Positions 1-6,649 of a stretch of 7,258 bases of DNA are shown here, piece by piece. Below the pieces are notes generated by a model. That model did not search any database. It was given only the letters and a program-made list of their open reading frames with translations, and was not told where the DNA came from. The DNA lies in NCBI GenBank assembly GCA_937884385.1, contig CALGCW010000008.1, positions 1-7,258 on the forward strand. Direction: 5' to 3'. Made by a program: the position numbers and the translations under genes. Each line of letters starts with the position of its first letter. Position 1 is the first letter of the stretch. The stretch comes from an uncultured Clostridia bacterium (GTDB lineage Bacteria > Bacillota > Clostridia > Oscillospirales > CAG-272).

Positions 1-71
1 CTTTTTGGTTCTTTTTCTCGAAAAAGAACATCTTATTCTCTTTGTCACTTCTCCCTTATAAGCCCGAATTT
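1..71 (-). repeat. Left copy of dispersed inverted repeat (cut by window edge)
   Basis: Read on the minus strand, these bases align without gaps to 6983-7053 on the plus strand, with about 62 of 71 positions identical by eye. The 43 bases nearest the window edge differ at only two positions. The copy contains a perfect hairpin at 8-29 (10-bp arms, 2-base loop). Identity runs right up to base 1, so the element probably continues outside the window with the rest of the hairpin array seen at 7046-7153. It lies downstream of the gpmI terminator and carries no open reading frame. It is likely an intergenic repeat family of the host genome; the family name is unknown to me. Confidence 0.8.
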
Positions 72-112
72 AGCAGTTGGTTAGTTGCTTTTTGGGTGGG
101 ATAATGAGTAAT

Positions 113-144
113 AAAAAGCAGCTTTCGAGTCAGAAAGCTGCTTT
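113..144 (-). terminator. Intrinsic terminator of gpmI
   Basis: A perfect 12-bp stem (115-126 with 133-144) closes a 6-base loop. On the minus strand it is followed by a run of five T residues (complement of 113-117), which overlaps the end of the stem. It begins seven bases beyond the gpmI stop codon, the expected place for a Rho-independent terminator. Confidence 0.9.
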
Positions 145-150
145 AGTTAT

Positions 151-1809
151 TTATTTTACTTCAATAATGGATTCGTTCCACATATCGGGGGCTTCGTAGC
201 CGAGGAGGTTTACCATCGTTGCAGCTACGTTTGCAAGGCCGAACTGACCGTTATCAGCCTTTACGGTATAATTTTCTGAATAGAAATTATCGTAGATGAT
301 GCAGGGAACGGGATTGAGCGTGTGGCTCGTCTTGGACTTGAAGGAGCCGTCCTTATTTGGCTTAGGCTGCTTTGTCTTTTTATCCATTTCGTACATCTCG
401 TCTGCATTTCCGTGGTCTGCTGTGATGAGCGCGACGCCGTGAAGCTTATCAACCACATCGATAATTCTCTTGAGCTGAAGGTCGAGAGCCTCCATTGAGC
501 ATCTCGTTGCGGCAAGATTGCCCGTGTGACCGACCATATCACCGTTGGGGAAGTTTACGCGAAGGTATGCGTACTTTCCAGACTCAAGGCATTCGATGAG
601 CTTATCAGTTATCTCTGCGCACTTCATCCAGGGTCTCTGCTCAAAGGGAACTACGTCGGAGGGAATCTCAATATAGGTTTCAAGCTCCTCGGAGAACTTG
701 CCCGACTTGTTTCCGTTCCAGAAATAAGTTACGTGACCGTATTTCTGTGTTTCGGAGATCGCGAGCTGGCTGACGCCGGTGTTGGTGAGATATTCACCGA
801 GAGTATTAGTGATCTCGGGGGGATTTACAAGATATTTTGATGGAATATGAAGGTCGCCGTCGTATTCGAGCATACCTGCGTAAACCACTGCGGGAACTCT
901 TACGCGGTCGAACTTATCGAAGTCTGCGCCGCCCTCGAAGGCTTTGGAGATCTCGATGGAACGGTCACCGCGGAAGTTGTAGAAGATCACGCTGTCGCCG
1001 TCATTAACAGTGCCGATGGGCTTGCCGTCCTCTGCGATAACGAAGGGGGGGAGATCCTGGTCGATGACCTTGTATTCGTCACGGTAGGTCTCAACTGCCT
1101 TTGCTGCGCAGCAGAACTGTCTGCCTTCACCGAGAACGTGGGTCTTCCAGCCGAGGTCGACCATTGCCCAGTTTGCTTCGTAACGGTCCATAGTGATCTT
1201 CATTCTGCCTCCACCGCTTGCGATGCGTGCGTCGAAGCCGTCACCGTTAAGGGATGCGAGGAATTCCTCAAAGGGAAGGATGTATTCAAGAGCACTTGTC
1301 TCGCCTACGTCACGTCCGTCGATAAGAGTGTGAATTCTTACCTTGTTTACACCCTCCTGCTTCGCCTCTGTGAGCATTGCCTTGAGGTGATCAATGTGGG
1401 AGTGAACGTTGCCGTCGGAGAAAAGACCGATAAAGTGAAGAGTTGAGCCGTTTGACTTTACATTAGAGATGAGCTCCTGCCAGGTAGCAGAGGAGAACAT
1501 TTTCTTGCTTTCGATAGAATTGGAAACGAGCTTTGCGCCCTGTGCGAAGACCTGACCGGATCCGAGCGCGTTGTGACCGACCTCACTGTTACCCATATCA
1601 TCGTCGGAGGGGAGACCTACCGCCGTGCCGTGAGCCTTGAGCGATACCATAGGATATTTTGCCATAAGCATATCGAGTGTGGGGGTATAAGCCTGTGCAA
1701 CCGCGTTTGAAACAGTATTGGGAGCAAGACCTACGCCGTCCATAACGACGGTGAGGACGGGGCCCTTTACACCTTCAAAGCCTTGGAGCTTGTTAAGAGA
1801 TTTGTTCAT
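151..1809 (-). CDS. gpmI: 2,3-bisphosphoglycerate-independent phosphoglycerate mutase
   Basis: This cytoplasmic glycolytic and gluconeogenic enzyme interconverts 3- and 2-phosphoglycerate through a phosphoserine intermediate and needs two metal ions, usually manganese, in Firmicutes. The 552-residue product shows the family motifs in order: metal-binding D24 in MDGVG; the catalytic serine S75 in GNSEVGH; the substrate motifs SDGNVHSH (131-138), DGRD (164-167) and MDR (207-209); NFRGDR (278-283); KYGHVT (356-361); then D424 and H428, D465-H466 in TADHGN, and H496 in SHTLNP. All known metal and catalytic ligands appear to be present, so the enzyme should be active. It is about 40 residues longer than the usual 510, partly from an N-terminal extension and a lysine-rich insertion near 477-493. 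The start is supported by CGGAGG (complement of 1818-1823) eight bases upstream. It is monocistronic, with its own promoter and terminator. Confidence 0.98.
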   Translation of the reverse strand: MNKSLNKLQGFEGVKGPVLTVVMDGVGLAPNTVSNAVAQAYTPTLDMLMAKYPMVSLKAHGTAVGLPSDDDMGNSEVGHNALGSGQVFAQGAKLVSNSIESKKMFSSATWQELISNVKSNGSTLHFIGLFSDGNVHSHIDHLKAMLTEAKQEGVNKVRIHTLIDGRDVGETSALEYILPFEEFLASLNGDGFDARIASGGGRMKITMDRYEANWAMVDLGWKTHVLGEGRQFCCAAKAVETYRDEYKVIDQDLPPFVIAEDGKPIGTVNDGDSVIFYNFRGDRSIEISKAFEGGADFDKFDRVRVPAVVYAGMLEYDGDLHIPSKYLVNPPEITNTLGEYLTNTGVSQLAISETQKYGHVTYFWNGNKSGKFSEELETYIEIPSDVVPFEQRPWMKCAEITDKLIECLESGKYAYLRVNFPNGDMVGHTGNLAATRCSMEALDLQLKRIIDVVDKLHGVALITADHGNADEMYEMDKKTKQPKPNKDGSFKSKTSHTLNPVPCIIYDNFYSENYTVKADNGQFGLANVAATMVNLLGYEAPDMWNESIIEVK

Positions 1810-1855
1810 TATTTGAACCTCCGTATATAAATTAAATTATTAACAATCATCTTAT

Positions 1856-1884
1856 AGTATAACTTTTTTTGCGCTTAATTTCAA
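1856..1884 (-). promoter_or_regulatory. Sigma-A-type promoter of gpmI
   Basis: On the minus strand TTGAAA (complement of 1879-1884) and TATACT (complement of 1856-1861) are separated by 17 bases. Each differs from the housekeeping consensus at one position. This leaves a leader of about 40 bases containing the gpmI ribosome binding site. Predicted from sequence only. Confidence 0.65.
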
Positions 1885-1944
1885 TAGGTTTGGCGAAAAA
1901 ATAAATAATATTTTCACAAAGATGATAAATAAAGGTTAATTTGC

Positions 1945-1973
1945 TTGACGAAAGGCAAAAAATGGTGTATAAT
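1945..1973 (+). promoter_or_regulatory. Strong sigma-A-type promoter of the MazG-like/mrp operon
   Basis: TTGACG (1945-1950) and a perfect TATAAT (1968-1973) are 17 bases apart, close to an ideal housekeeping promoter. Two copies of TTAATCA (1973-1979 and 1981-1987) sit over the expected transcription start and could be an operator, but this is only a possibility. The leader runs about 38 bases to the ATG at 2018. Confidence 0.8.
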
Positions 1974-2017
1974 TAATCAGTTAATCAAGTATTTTATAGA
2001 ATAAAAAGGAAAATGCT

Positions 2018-2572
2018 ATGAAAAAATACAAGAGCTTATATGATTATTTGAAGGAGCAGGATGCGCCTGCGGTCATGATGACCTTTGAAGAGATAGAGGA
2101 GCTTATCTACGGTAAGCTGCCTAAAAGTGCGTTTGTTTACCGTCAGTGGTGGGCTAATGGCGGTCACATTCAAGCAGATGCGTGGATGGATGCGGGTTAT
2201 CTTGTCAAAAAGGTCGATTTTAAGGGAAAAACAGTCGTTTTCGGTATCGCAAACGAGACGATAAGGACATATAACAAGCTTGTCAGAGACAAAATTCCGC
2301 AGATCATAGAGGAAAGCGGAAAGCGTTGCCTTGTTGAGACTCTTGGTGACTTCGAATACCTGATCGCGCTTGAAAAGAAGCTCGACGAGGAGCTTGCTGA
2401 GTATCATATCGACCAGAATATCGAGGAGCTTGCGGATATGCTTGAGGTTATTTACGCAACTGCGCTTGCGCGCGGATATACGCGTGAGGCACTTGAGAAG
2501 ATCCGCGAGGAAAAGGCGCAGAAGCGCGGTGGATTTGAGAAAAAATATTATCTTCGCAAGGTGGAAGAATAA
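2018..2572 (+). CDS. DUF7662-like / MazG-like nucleotide pyrophosphohydrolase fusion
   Basis: This 184-residue protein appears to have two parts. Residues about 4-75 resemble a small domain of unknown function (DUF7662 type): a YDYLKEQ start, a TFEEIEELIYGKLPKSA stretch, then the aromatic and polar segment RQWWANGG with a conserved-looking QADAWMDAGY. Residues about 84-184 resemble the all-alpha NTP pyrophosphohydrolase (MazG/HisE-like) fold: YNKLVRDKIPQII, then the metal-binding pattern EELAE (124-128) and EELAD (136-140), a long helix and a basic GGF segment. Relatives hydrolyse nucleoside triphosphates to monophosphate and pyrophosphate, often as house-cleaning enzymes; the substrate here is unknown. 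The start follows AAAGGA (2005-2010) by seven bases. It lies 26 bases upstream of mrp and is probably cotranscribed with it. The DUF assignment is from memory of the motif pattern. Confidence 0.85.
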   Translation: MKKYKSLYDYLKEQDAPAVMMTFEEIEELIYGKLPKSAFVYRQWWANGGHIQADAWMDAGYLVKKVDFKGKTVVFGIANETIRTYNKLVRDKIPQIIEESGKRCLVETLGDFEYLIALEKKLDEELAEYHIDQNIEELADMLEVIYATALARGYTREALEKIREEKAQKRGGFEKKYYLRKVEE

Positions 2573-2598
2573 CTGTTATTGGAAAGGAAGTATAGAAA

Positions 2599-3432
2599 AT
2601 GTCGGAATGCACACATAATTGCAGTAGCTGCTCTGCAAGCTGTTCAACAAAGTCAAAGCATGATTTTTTGGAGCCGCTTAATGCAAAATCAACTATAAAG
2701 CACGTTATCGGTGTCGTCAGCGGAAAGGGCGGCGTCGGAAAATCGATGGTGACGTCAACTCTTGCCACTCTTATGCAGAGGGCAGGGTACAAGGTAGGAA
2801 TTCTTGATGCGGATATCACGGGTCCTTCAATTCCCAAGGCTTTTGGAATCTCTGCGGGCGTTGAGGGTGACGACGACGGAATGATCCCGCCCGAAAGCTC
2901 TACGGGAATTAAGGTGATGAGCGTTAATCTCCTTTTGCCCGATGCGACAGCACCCGTAGTTTGGCGCGGTCCCGTTATTGCGGGCACGGTTAAGCAGTTC
3001 TGGAGTGGAACGGTTTGGGGAGATCTTGACTACCTTTTCGTTGACTGCCCTCCCGGAACCGGCGACGTACCGCTTACCGTTTTTCAGAGTATTCCGCTTG
3101 ACGGAATAGTGATCGTTTCATCTCCCCAGGAGCTTGTTTCGATGATAGTTGAAAAGGCGGCGAATATGGCGAGAATGATGCAGGTGGACGTTGTGGGGCT
3201 CGTTGAGAATATGAGCTATCTCAGATGCCCCGATTGCGGCAAGGAGATAAAGATTTTCGGTGAAAGCCACATCGAGCAGATAGCAGAGAAGTTTGGATAT
3301 CCTTTGCTTGCTAAAATGCCCATTGACCCATCTCTTGCAGCTCTTGTTGATGCAGGTGAGATCGAAAAAATGGATGCAGACTATCTCGACGGCGCGCTTG
3401 AGGTGCTTAAAAGGGTGAAAAATGTGAAATAA
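2599..3432 (+). CDS. mrp: Mrp/NBP35-family iron-sulfur cluster carrier ATPase
   Basis: This cytoplasmic P-loop ATPase is of the type that binds a 4Fe-4S cluster at a dimer interface and delivers it to target proteins. Visible motifs are the deviant Walker A SGKGGVGKS (41-49) with the signature lysine K43, switch I LDADITGPSIP (69-79), and the Walker B/switch II region FVDCPPGTGD (147-156). The cluster-binding CxxC is C210 and C213 in YLRCPDCG. The N-terminus adds four cysteines, C4, C8, C11 and C15, in a Cx3Cx2Cx3C pattern, as in many clostridial Mrp proteins and reminiscent of the extra cluster of eukaryotic NBP35. At 277 residues it lacks the MIP18-like N-terminal domain found in longer proteobacterial forms. 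The ribosome binding site is GGAAAGGAAG (2581-2590), eight bases before the ATG. It is the second gene of the operon, followed by a terminator. Confidence 0.95.
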   Translation: MSECTHNCSSCSASCSTKSKHDFLEPLNAKSTIKHVIGVVSGKGGVGKSMVTSTLATLMQRAGYKVGILDADITGPSIPKAFGISAGVEGDDDGMIPPESSTGIKVMSVNLLLPDATAPVVWRGPVIAGTVKQFWSGTVWGDLDYLFVDCPPGTGDVPLTVFQSIPLDGIVIVSSPQELVSMIVEKAANMARMMQVDVVGLVENMSYLRCPDCGKEIKIFGESHIEQIAEKFGYPLLAKMPIDPSLAALVDAGEIEKMDADYLDGALEVLKRVKNVK

Positions 3433-3443
3433 GAAATAATAAC

Positions 3444-3470
3444 ACCGCTTGTGAAAACAGGCGGTTTTTT
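3444..3470 (+). terminator. Intrinsic terminator after mrp
   Basis: A 9-bp stem (3444-3452 with 3457-3465, one G-U pair) closes a GAAA tetraloop and runs into six T residues (3465-3470). It starts 11 bases after the mrp stop codon. Confidence 0.92.
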
Positions 3471-3471
3471 A

Positions 3472-3500
3472 TTGACAAAGCGCTATTTAAGTGATAGAAT
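3472..3500 (+). promoter_or_regulatory. Extended -10 promoter of the repeat lipoprotein gene
   Basis: A perfect TTGACA (3472-3477) and TAGAAT (3495-3500) are 17 bases apart, with an upstream TG (3492-3493) giving an extended -10. The -35 box begins two bases after the T-tract of the preceding terminator, so the two units are tightly packed but separate. The leader is about 36 bases. Confidence 0.8.
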
Positions 3501-3542
3501 ATAAATATAAATGCCGACGGGCTTAAACGTGAAGGTAAAAAT

Positions 3543-6353
3543 ATGAAGCGACCTACTTTATTTAAACAAGTTGTGATTGTTTGCGTATTTGCGCTCGTTA
3601 TCTTCTGTATGACGGGATGCGAGATGCTTTGGAATCACATTTGGGGAAATCACATCTACACTACGGAAATAACTGCTCCGACGTGTACAGAAAATGGCTA
3701 CACCACATATATTTGCAGCTGTGGCGAGACCTACGTTGACGATTTTGTCGACGCTATCGGACACGATTATGAGTCCGTTGTGACTGAGCCTACTGCTACG
3801 GAAAGGGGATATACAACACATACGTGTAAAAGATGCGGTGATAGCTATGTTGACAATTACGTTGATCATAAACACGAGCATTCTTATACCGCTGTTGTGA
3901 CAAATCCTACTTGTACAGAGAAAGGTTATTCAACGTATACTTGTGATTGCGGTGACAGTTACGTTGACGATTACGTAAACGCTCTTGGCCACGATTATGA
4001 GTCCGTTGTGACCGAGCCTACTTGCACAGATAAGGGCTATACCATTTACGCCTGTGATTGCGGTGACGGATATATTGGCGATTACGTTGACGCTAAGGGT
4101 CACAGCTTTGGTTCTTGGAAAGTAGTAAAAGAAGCTTCTTGCACAGAGGACGGATATAAAGAAAAAGTCTGCGCATGCGGAGAAAAGAAAACGTTGGTTA
4201 TTGCTGCTACAGGACATATCTTTGGGGATTGGGAGATTGTAAAAGAGCCTACCTGCGAAGACGGTCTTGAAGAAAGAACATGCAAATGCGGTGAAAAAGA
4301 GACAAACATTCTTCCTGCTGTTGATGAGCATAGAAAGGGAAAATGGATAACTGACAAAGAAGCCACTTGTACCGAAGAGGGTATCAGACATTTAGAGTGC
4401 GCTGTGTGCGGAGAAACTATGAAAACTAGTACAATTTCCGCAAAAGGTCACTATTGGAGCGTTGTAACTATAAAGGAGCCAACCTGCACTGAGTGGGGGC
4501 TTGAAAAATTTGTTTGCGAATGCGGTCTTAATGAGAGTCGTGAAATTACTCCGCGCGGTCATAGCGGTCAGTGGATTGTGGATGAAGAAGCGACTTGTAC
4601 CGAATGGGGTAGCCGTCATATAGATTGTACTACTTGTAGTACTACCGTCACGGAGAGGATATACCCCAAAGGACACGAGTGGAACGAATGGGTAATTGAG
4701 CAAGAAGTTAACTGCAGACAGTACGGTTATAAGCACAGGGAATGTTCTGCTTGTGGGGAAACGCAAAATGTGACTACCTCTGCATTTGGTCATAGCTTTG
4801 AAAACGGTTTTTGTAAGAGATGCGGTTTCCACGAGCCCTCTGAGGGACTTGAGTTTACTCTGAACGAGGACGGCATGAGCTACAGTGTGACGGGCATAGG
4901 AACCTGTGAGGACAGGGATGTTATAATACCCGACGTATACAACAAATTACCTGTAACTGCTATTGGTATGGGTGCATTTGACAGATGTAACTTGATTACA
5001 AGTATAGATATTCCGGATACCATAACAAGTATCGGTAGCTATGCATTTTTGGAAGCAAGATGGCTTAAGACAATAAAGATAGGCAGCGGAGTAAAGAGCA
5101 TAGGAATTGATGCTTTCAAAGACTGCTATCCAATGGTAAGTGTAAATTATAATAGTACGAAGAACGTTTATATCAAGGATGTTGAGGCGTGGTGTAATAT
5201 AGAGTTCGGCAATTATAGCTCAAATCCTCTGAACCACAGTGATAGCTTTGGAGCAGGCGCAAATTTGTATCTTAACGAAGCACTTGTGACTGAACTTATT
5301 ATTCCAGATGGAGTAGTGAATATTGCCGATATGGCATTCTTTGGTTGTGATTCCATTACAAGTGTGACTATTCCCGACAGTGTAATGAGTATTGGTAGCG
5401 ATTCATTTAGAGCTTGCACATTGCTCGAGGATGTTTATTATACCGGTGATGCTTCAACTTGGGTTGGTATTAGCTTTAACGACTTTACTGCTAACCCGAT
5501 GAATTATGTTAAGAATTTTTATTTCAACAATAAGCACGTAACTGAAGTTACGATTCCCAATGGCATAGAGAGTATCGGTGATTTTGCATTCGCAGGTTAC
5601 ACTCCACTCACAAGCGTAACACTTCCCGACACTGTGAAGAGCATCGGTAAGGGCGCATTTTATAGTTGTACCTCGCTCGATGCCATAACCATTGGAAACG
5701 GTGTAACGAGCATCGGTGATTTTGCATTCCGTGATTGCCTCTCACTTGTAAGTGTAAAAATACCTGATAGTGTAACGAGTATTGGTCATGAGGCATTTTG
5801 TGGCTGCGTTTCGCTCGAAAGTGCAACAATAGGAAAAGGTGTGAAGAGTATTGGTGATTATGCATTCAGAGGTTGCTATGCACTCGTAAGCGTAACATTA
5901 GGAGACAGCATAACAAGTATTGGTAACGGTGCTTTCCAAAATTGTGCTTCACTTAAAAGCATAAAGATTCCGGATAGTGCAACGAGTATTGGTTATGAGG
6001 CATTTGATAATTGTATTTCACTCGAAAGCGTAATACTCGGACAGAATGTGACGGCTATTGAGTATAGAATGTTCTATTGTTGTTCTTCACTCAAAAACAT
6101 AATAATCCCTAACAGCGCAACGAGTATTGGTTATGAGGCATTTGCTAACTGCACTTCGCTCGAAAGCATAACGATAGGAAACGGCATAACGGAAATTGGC
6201 GGTTACGCATTCAATGATTGCAGCTTGCTCAGAAGCGTTAGTTTTGAAGGTGCTATCAATCAGTGGAATGACATCACTAAATATTCTAATTGGAATCATA
6301 ATTTTCCTGCCACGGAAGTTATCTGCACTGATGGTACTGTAATGTTAAAATGA
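3543..6353 (+). CDS. BspA-like surface lipoprotein with Cys-rich repeats and leucine-rich repeats
   Basis: This 936-residue protein is probably exported and lipid-anchored. Residues 1-26 form a basic start, a hydrophobic segment and a lipobox-like MTGC ending at C26. No LPXTG motif, dockerin or C-terminal membrane segment is visible. Residues about 37-428 hold ten full and one partial repeats of about 38 residues, each with a PTCTExGY-like segment, a CxCG or CxxCG knuckle and a closing GH. A linker at about 432-470 leads into fifteen leucine-rich units of the BspA (LRR_5) type, with an SIGxxAFxxC core. Their AF phenylalanines lie at 479, 502, 525, 599, 622, and then every 23 residues from 683 to 890. 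Two inserts break the array, and the C-terminus ends in a TEVICTDGTV cap. BspA-type proteins often mediate adhesion or binding; the ligand here is unknown. A weak GAAGG (3531-3535) precedes the ATG. The gene has its own promoter and terminator. Confidence 0.93.
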   Translation: MKRPTLFKQVVIVCVFALVIFCMTGCEMLWNHIWGNHIYTTEITAPTCTENGYTTYICSCGETYVDDFVDAIGHDYESVVTEPTATERGYTTHTCKRCGDSYVDNYVDHKHEHSYTAVVTNPTCTEKGYSTYTCDCGDSYVDDYVNALGHDYESVVTEPTCTDKGYTIYACDCGDGYIGDYVDAKGHSFGSWKVVKEASCTEDGYKEKVCACGEKKTLVIAATGHIFGDWEIVKEPTCEDGLEERTCKCGEKETNILPAVDEHRKGKWITDKEATCTEEGIRHLECAVCGETMKTSTISAKGHYWSVVTIKEPTCTEWGLEKFVCECGLNESREITPRGHSGQWIVDEEATCTEWGSRHIDCTTCSTTVTERIYPKGHEWNEWVIEQEVNCRQYGYKHRECSACGETQNVTTSAFGHSFENGFCKRCGFHEPSEGLEFTLNEDGMSYSVTGIGTCEDRDVIIPDVYNKLPVTAIGMGAFDRCNLITSIDIPDTITSIGSYAFLEARWLKTIKIGSGVKSIGIDAFKDCYPMVSVNYNSTKNVYIKDVEAWCNIEFGNYSSNPLNHSDSFGAGANLYLNEALVTELIIPDGVVNIADMAFFGCDSITSVTIPDSVMSIGSDSFRACTLLEDVYYTGDASTWVGISFNDFTANPMNYVKNFYFNNKHVTEVTIPNGIESIGDFAFAGYTPLTSVTLPDTVKSIGKGAFYSCTSLDAITIGNGVTSIGDFAFRDCLSLVSVKIPDSVTSIGHEAFCGCVSLESATIGKGVKSIGDYAFRGCYALVSVTLGDSITSIGNGAFQNCASLKSIKIPDSATSIGYEAFDNCISLESVILGQNVTAIEYRMFYCCSSLKNIIIPNSATSIGYEAFANCTSLESITIGNGITEIGGYAFNDCSLLRSVSFEGAINQWNDITKYSNWNHNFPATEVICTDGTVMLK
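3651..4826 (+). repeat. Cysteine-rich ~114-bp tandem repeats within the lipoprotein gene
   Basis: These bases encode ten full and one partial units of 37-40 residues. Closing histidines fall at residues 74, 150, 187, 225, 263, 303, 340, 378 and 417. Most units carry three cysteines (for example 48/58/60, 124/134/136 and 276/286/289). Unit 2 has alanine 85 in place of the first cysteine. Units 2, 7, 9, 10 and the terminal half-unit use CxxC, the others CxC. Most copies have diverged at DNA level, but 23 bases at 3762-3784 recur exactly at 3990-4012, 228 bases (two units) away. They could bind metal or form disulfides outside the cell; neither is demonstrated. Confidence 0.9.
4953..6242 (+). 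repeat. Leucine-rich-repeat array (69-bp units, 138-bp superunit)
   Basis: Fifteen 23-residue units occur as runs of three, two and ten, the last run without any length change. The first and second runs are separated by a 51-residue insert and the second and third by a 38-residue insert. In the ten-unit run, units beginning IPDS or IPNS tend to alternate with units beginning IGNG, IGKG or LGQN, giving a two-unit superperiod. The 28 bases at 5979-6006 are repeated exactly at 6117-6144, 138 bases away, which points to recent duplication or gene conversion of two-unit blocks. Confidence 0.92.
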
Positions 6354-6371
6354 AATTCTATAAATGAATTT

Positions 6372-6398
6372 AAGAGAGCGCATATGCGCTCTCTTTTT
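6372..6398 (+). terminator. Intrinsic terminator of the lipoprotein gene
   Basis: A perfect 10-bp stem (6372-6381 with 6386-6395) closes an ATAT loop, with T residues 6394-6398 at and beyond the stem end. It starts 18 bases after the lipoprotein stop codon. Confidence 0.92.
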
Positions 6399-6399
6399 C

Positions 6400-6430
6400 T
6401 GAATAAAACTGAAGCAAGTTGTCAATACTC
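6400..6430 (+). promoter_or_regulatory. Possible forespore sigma-G-type promoter of the coat gene pair
   Basis: TGAATA (6400-6405) matches the Bacillus sigma-G -35 consensus. AATACTC (6424-6430) matches 5 of 7 bases of its -10 consensus CATACTA, with an 18-base spacer. A start near 6437 would leave a leader of about 24 bases containing the ribosome binding site. No sigma-A promoter of comparable quality fits between the terminator and the ATG. The match is short and could be chance, and coat genes are more often controlled by sigma-E or sigma-K. Confidence 0.35.
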
Positions 6431-6460
6431 CAAGTACCGAAATTGAAAGGAGTTTTGATT

Positions 6461-6634
6461 ATGACGAACAAGGAATTGCTTTATATTGAGGATGCGCTTG
6501 GGCACGAAAAGTATTTTAAGGAAAAGTGCCAGGAGTGCTCGGCACAGCTCACGGACGGGGAGCTCAAAAACCTCGTTACGGACTTGACGCAGAAGCACGG
6601 CGAGATCTTTAACGGTTTCTATCAATTACTTTGA
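6461..6634 (+). CDS. Small helical protein paired with CotF-like coat protein
   Basis: This 57-residue acidic protein is predicted here to be mostly helical, with a two-helix look (about 3-30 and 32-57) reminiscent of a half ferritin-like bundle. It contains C23 and C26 in a CQEC pattern and ends HGEIFNGFYQLL. I recognise it only as the kind of small protein that often sits directly before a CotF-type spore coat gene in clostridia; its function is unknown. The reading frame stays open back to an ATG at 6419. The ATG at 6461 is preferred because GAAAGGAG (6445-6452) lies eight bases before it. The next gene starts 15 bases after the stop, so the two are very likely cotranscribed and translated together. 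Confidence 0.82.
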   Translation: MTNKELLYIEDALGHEKYFKEKCQECSAQLTDGELKNLVTDLTQKHGEIFNGFYQLL

Positions 6635-6649
6635 TCGGGGGGAGAGAAT

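Noticed and set aside
847..1446. Long open frame (199 codons) on the plus strand inside gpmI
   Set aside because: It lies wholly antisense to gpmI, whose complete set of catalytic motifs proves the minus strand is coding. The antisense product has no recognisable motifs and no convincing ribosome binding site.
2448..2987. Minus-strand open frame of 179 codons across the mazG-like/mrp junction
   Set aside because: It crosses two well-supported plus-strand genes and their intergenic gap, and its product resembles nothing. It is a shadow of the real genes.
3501..3542. Riboswitch or structured leader before the lipoprotein gene
   Set aside because: The leader is only about 40 bases, and no stem or known aptamer pattern is visible.
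3930..4391. Minus-strand frames within the cysteine-repeat region
   Set aside because: These frames follow the repeat structure of the lipoprotein gene and only mirror its codons.
4953..6242. Regularly spaced short repeats that might suggest a CRISPR array
   Set aside because: The period is 69 bp, the repeats are in frame with one long gene, and the units are clear BspA-type leucine-rich repeats. There are no unique spacers between constant repeats.
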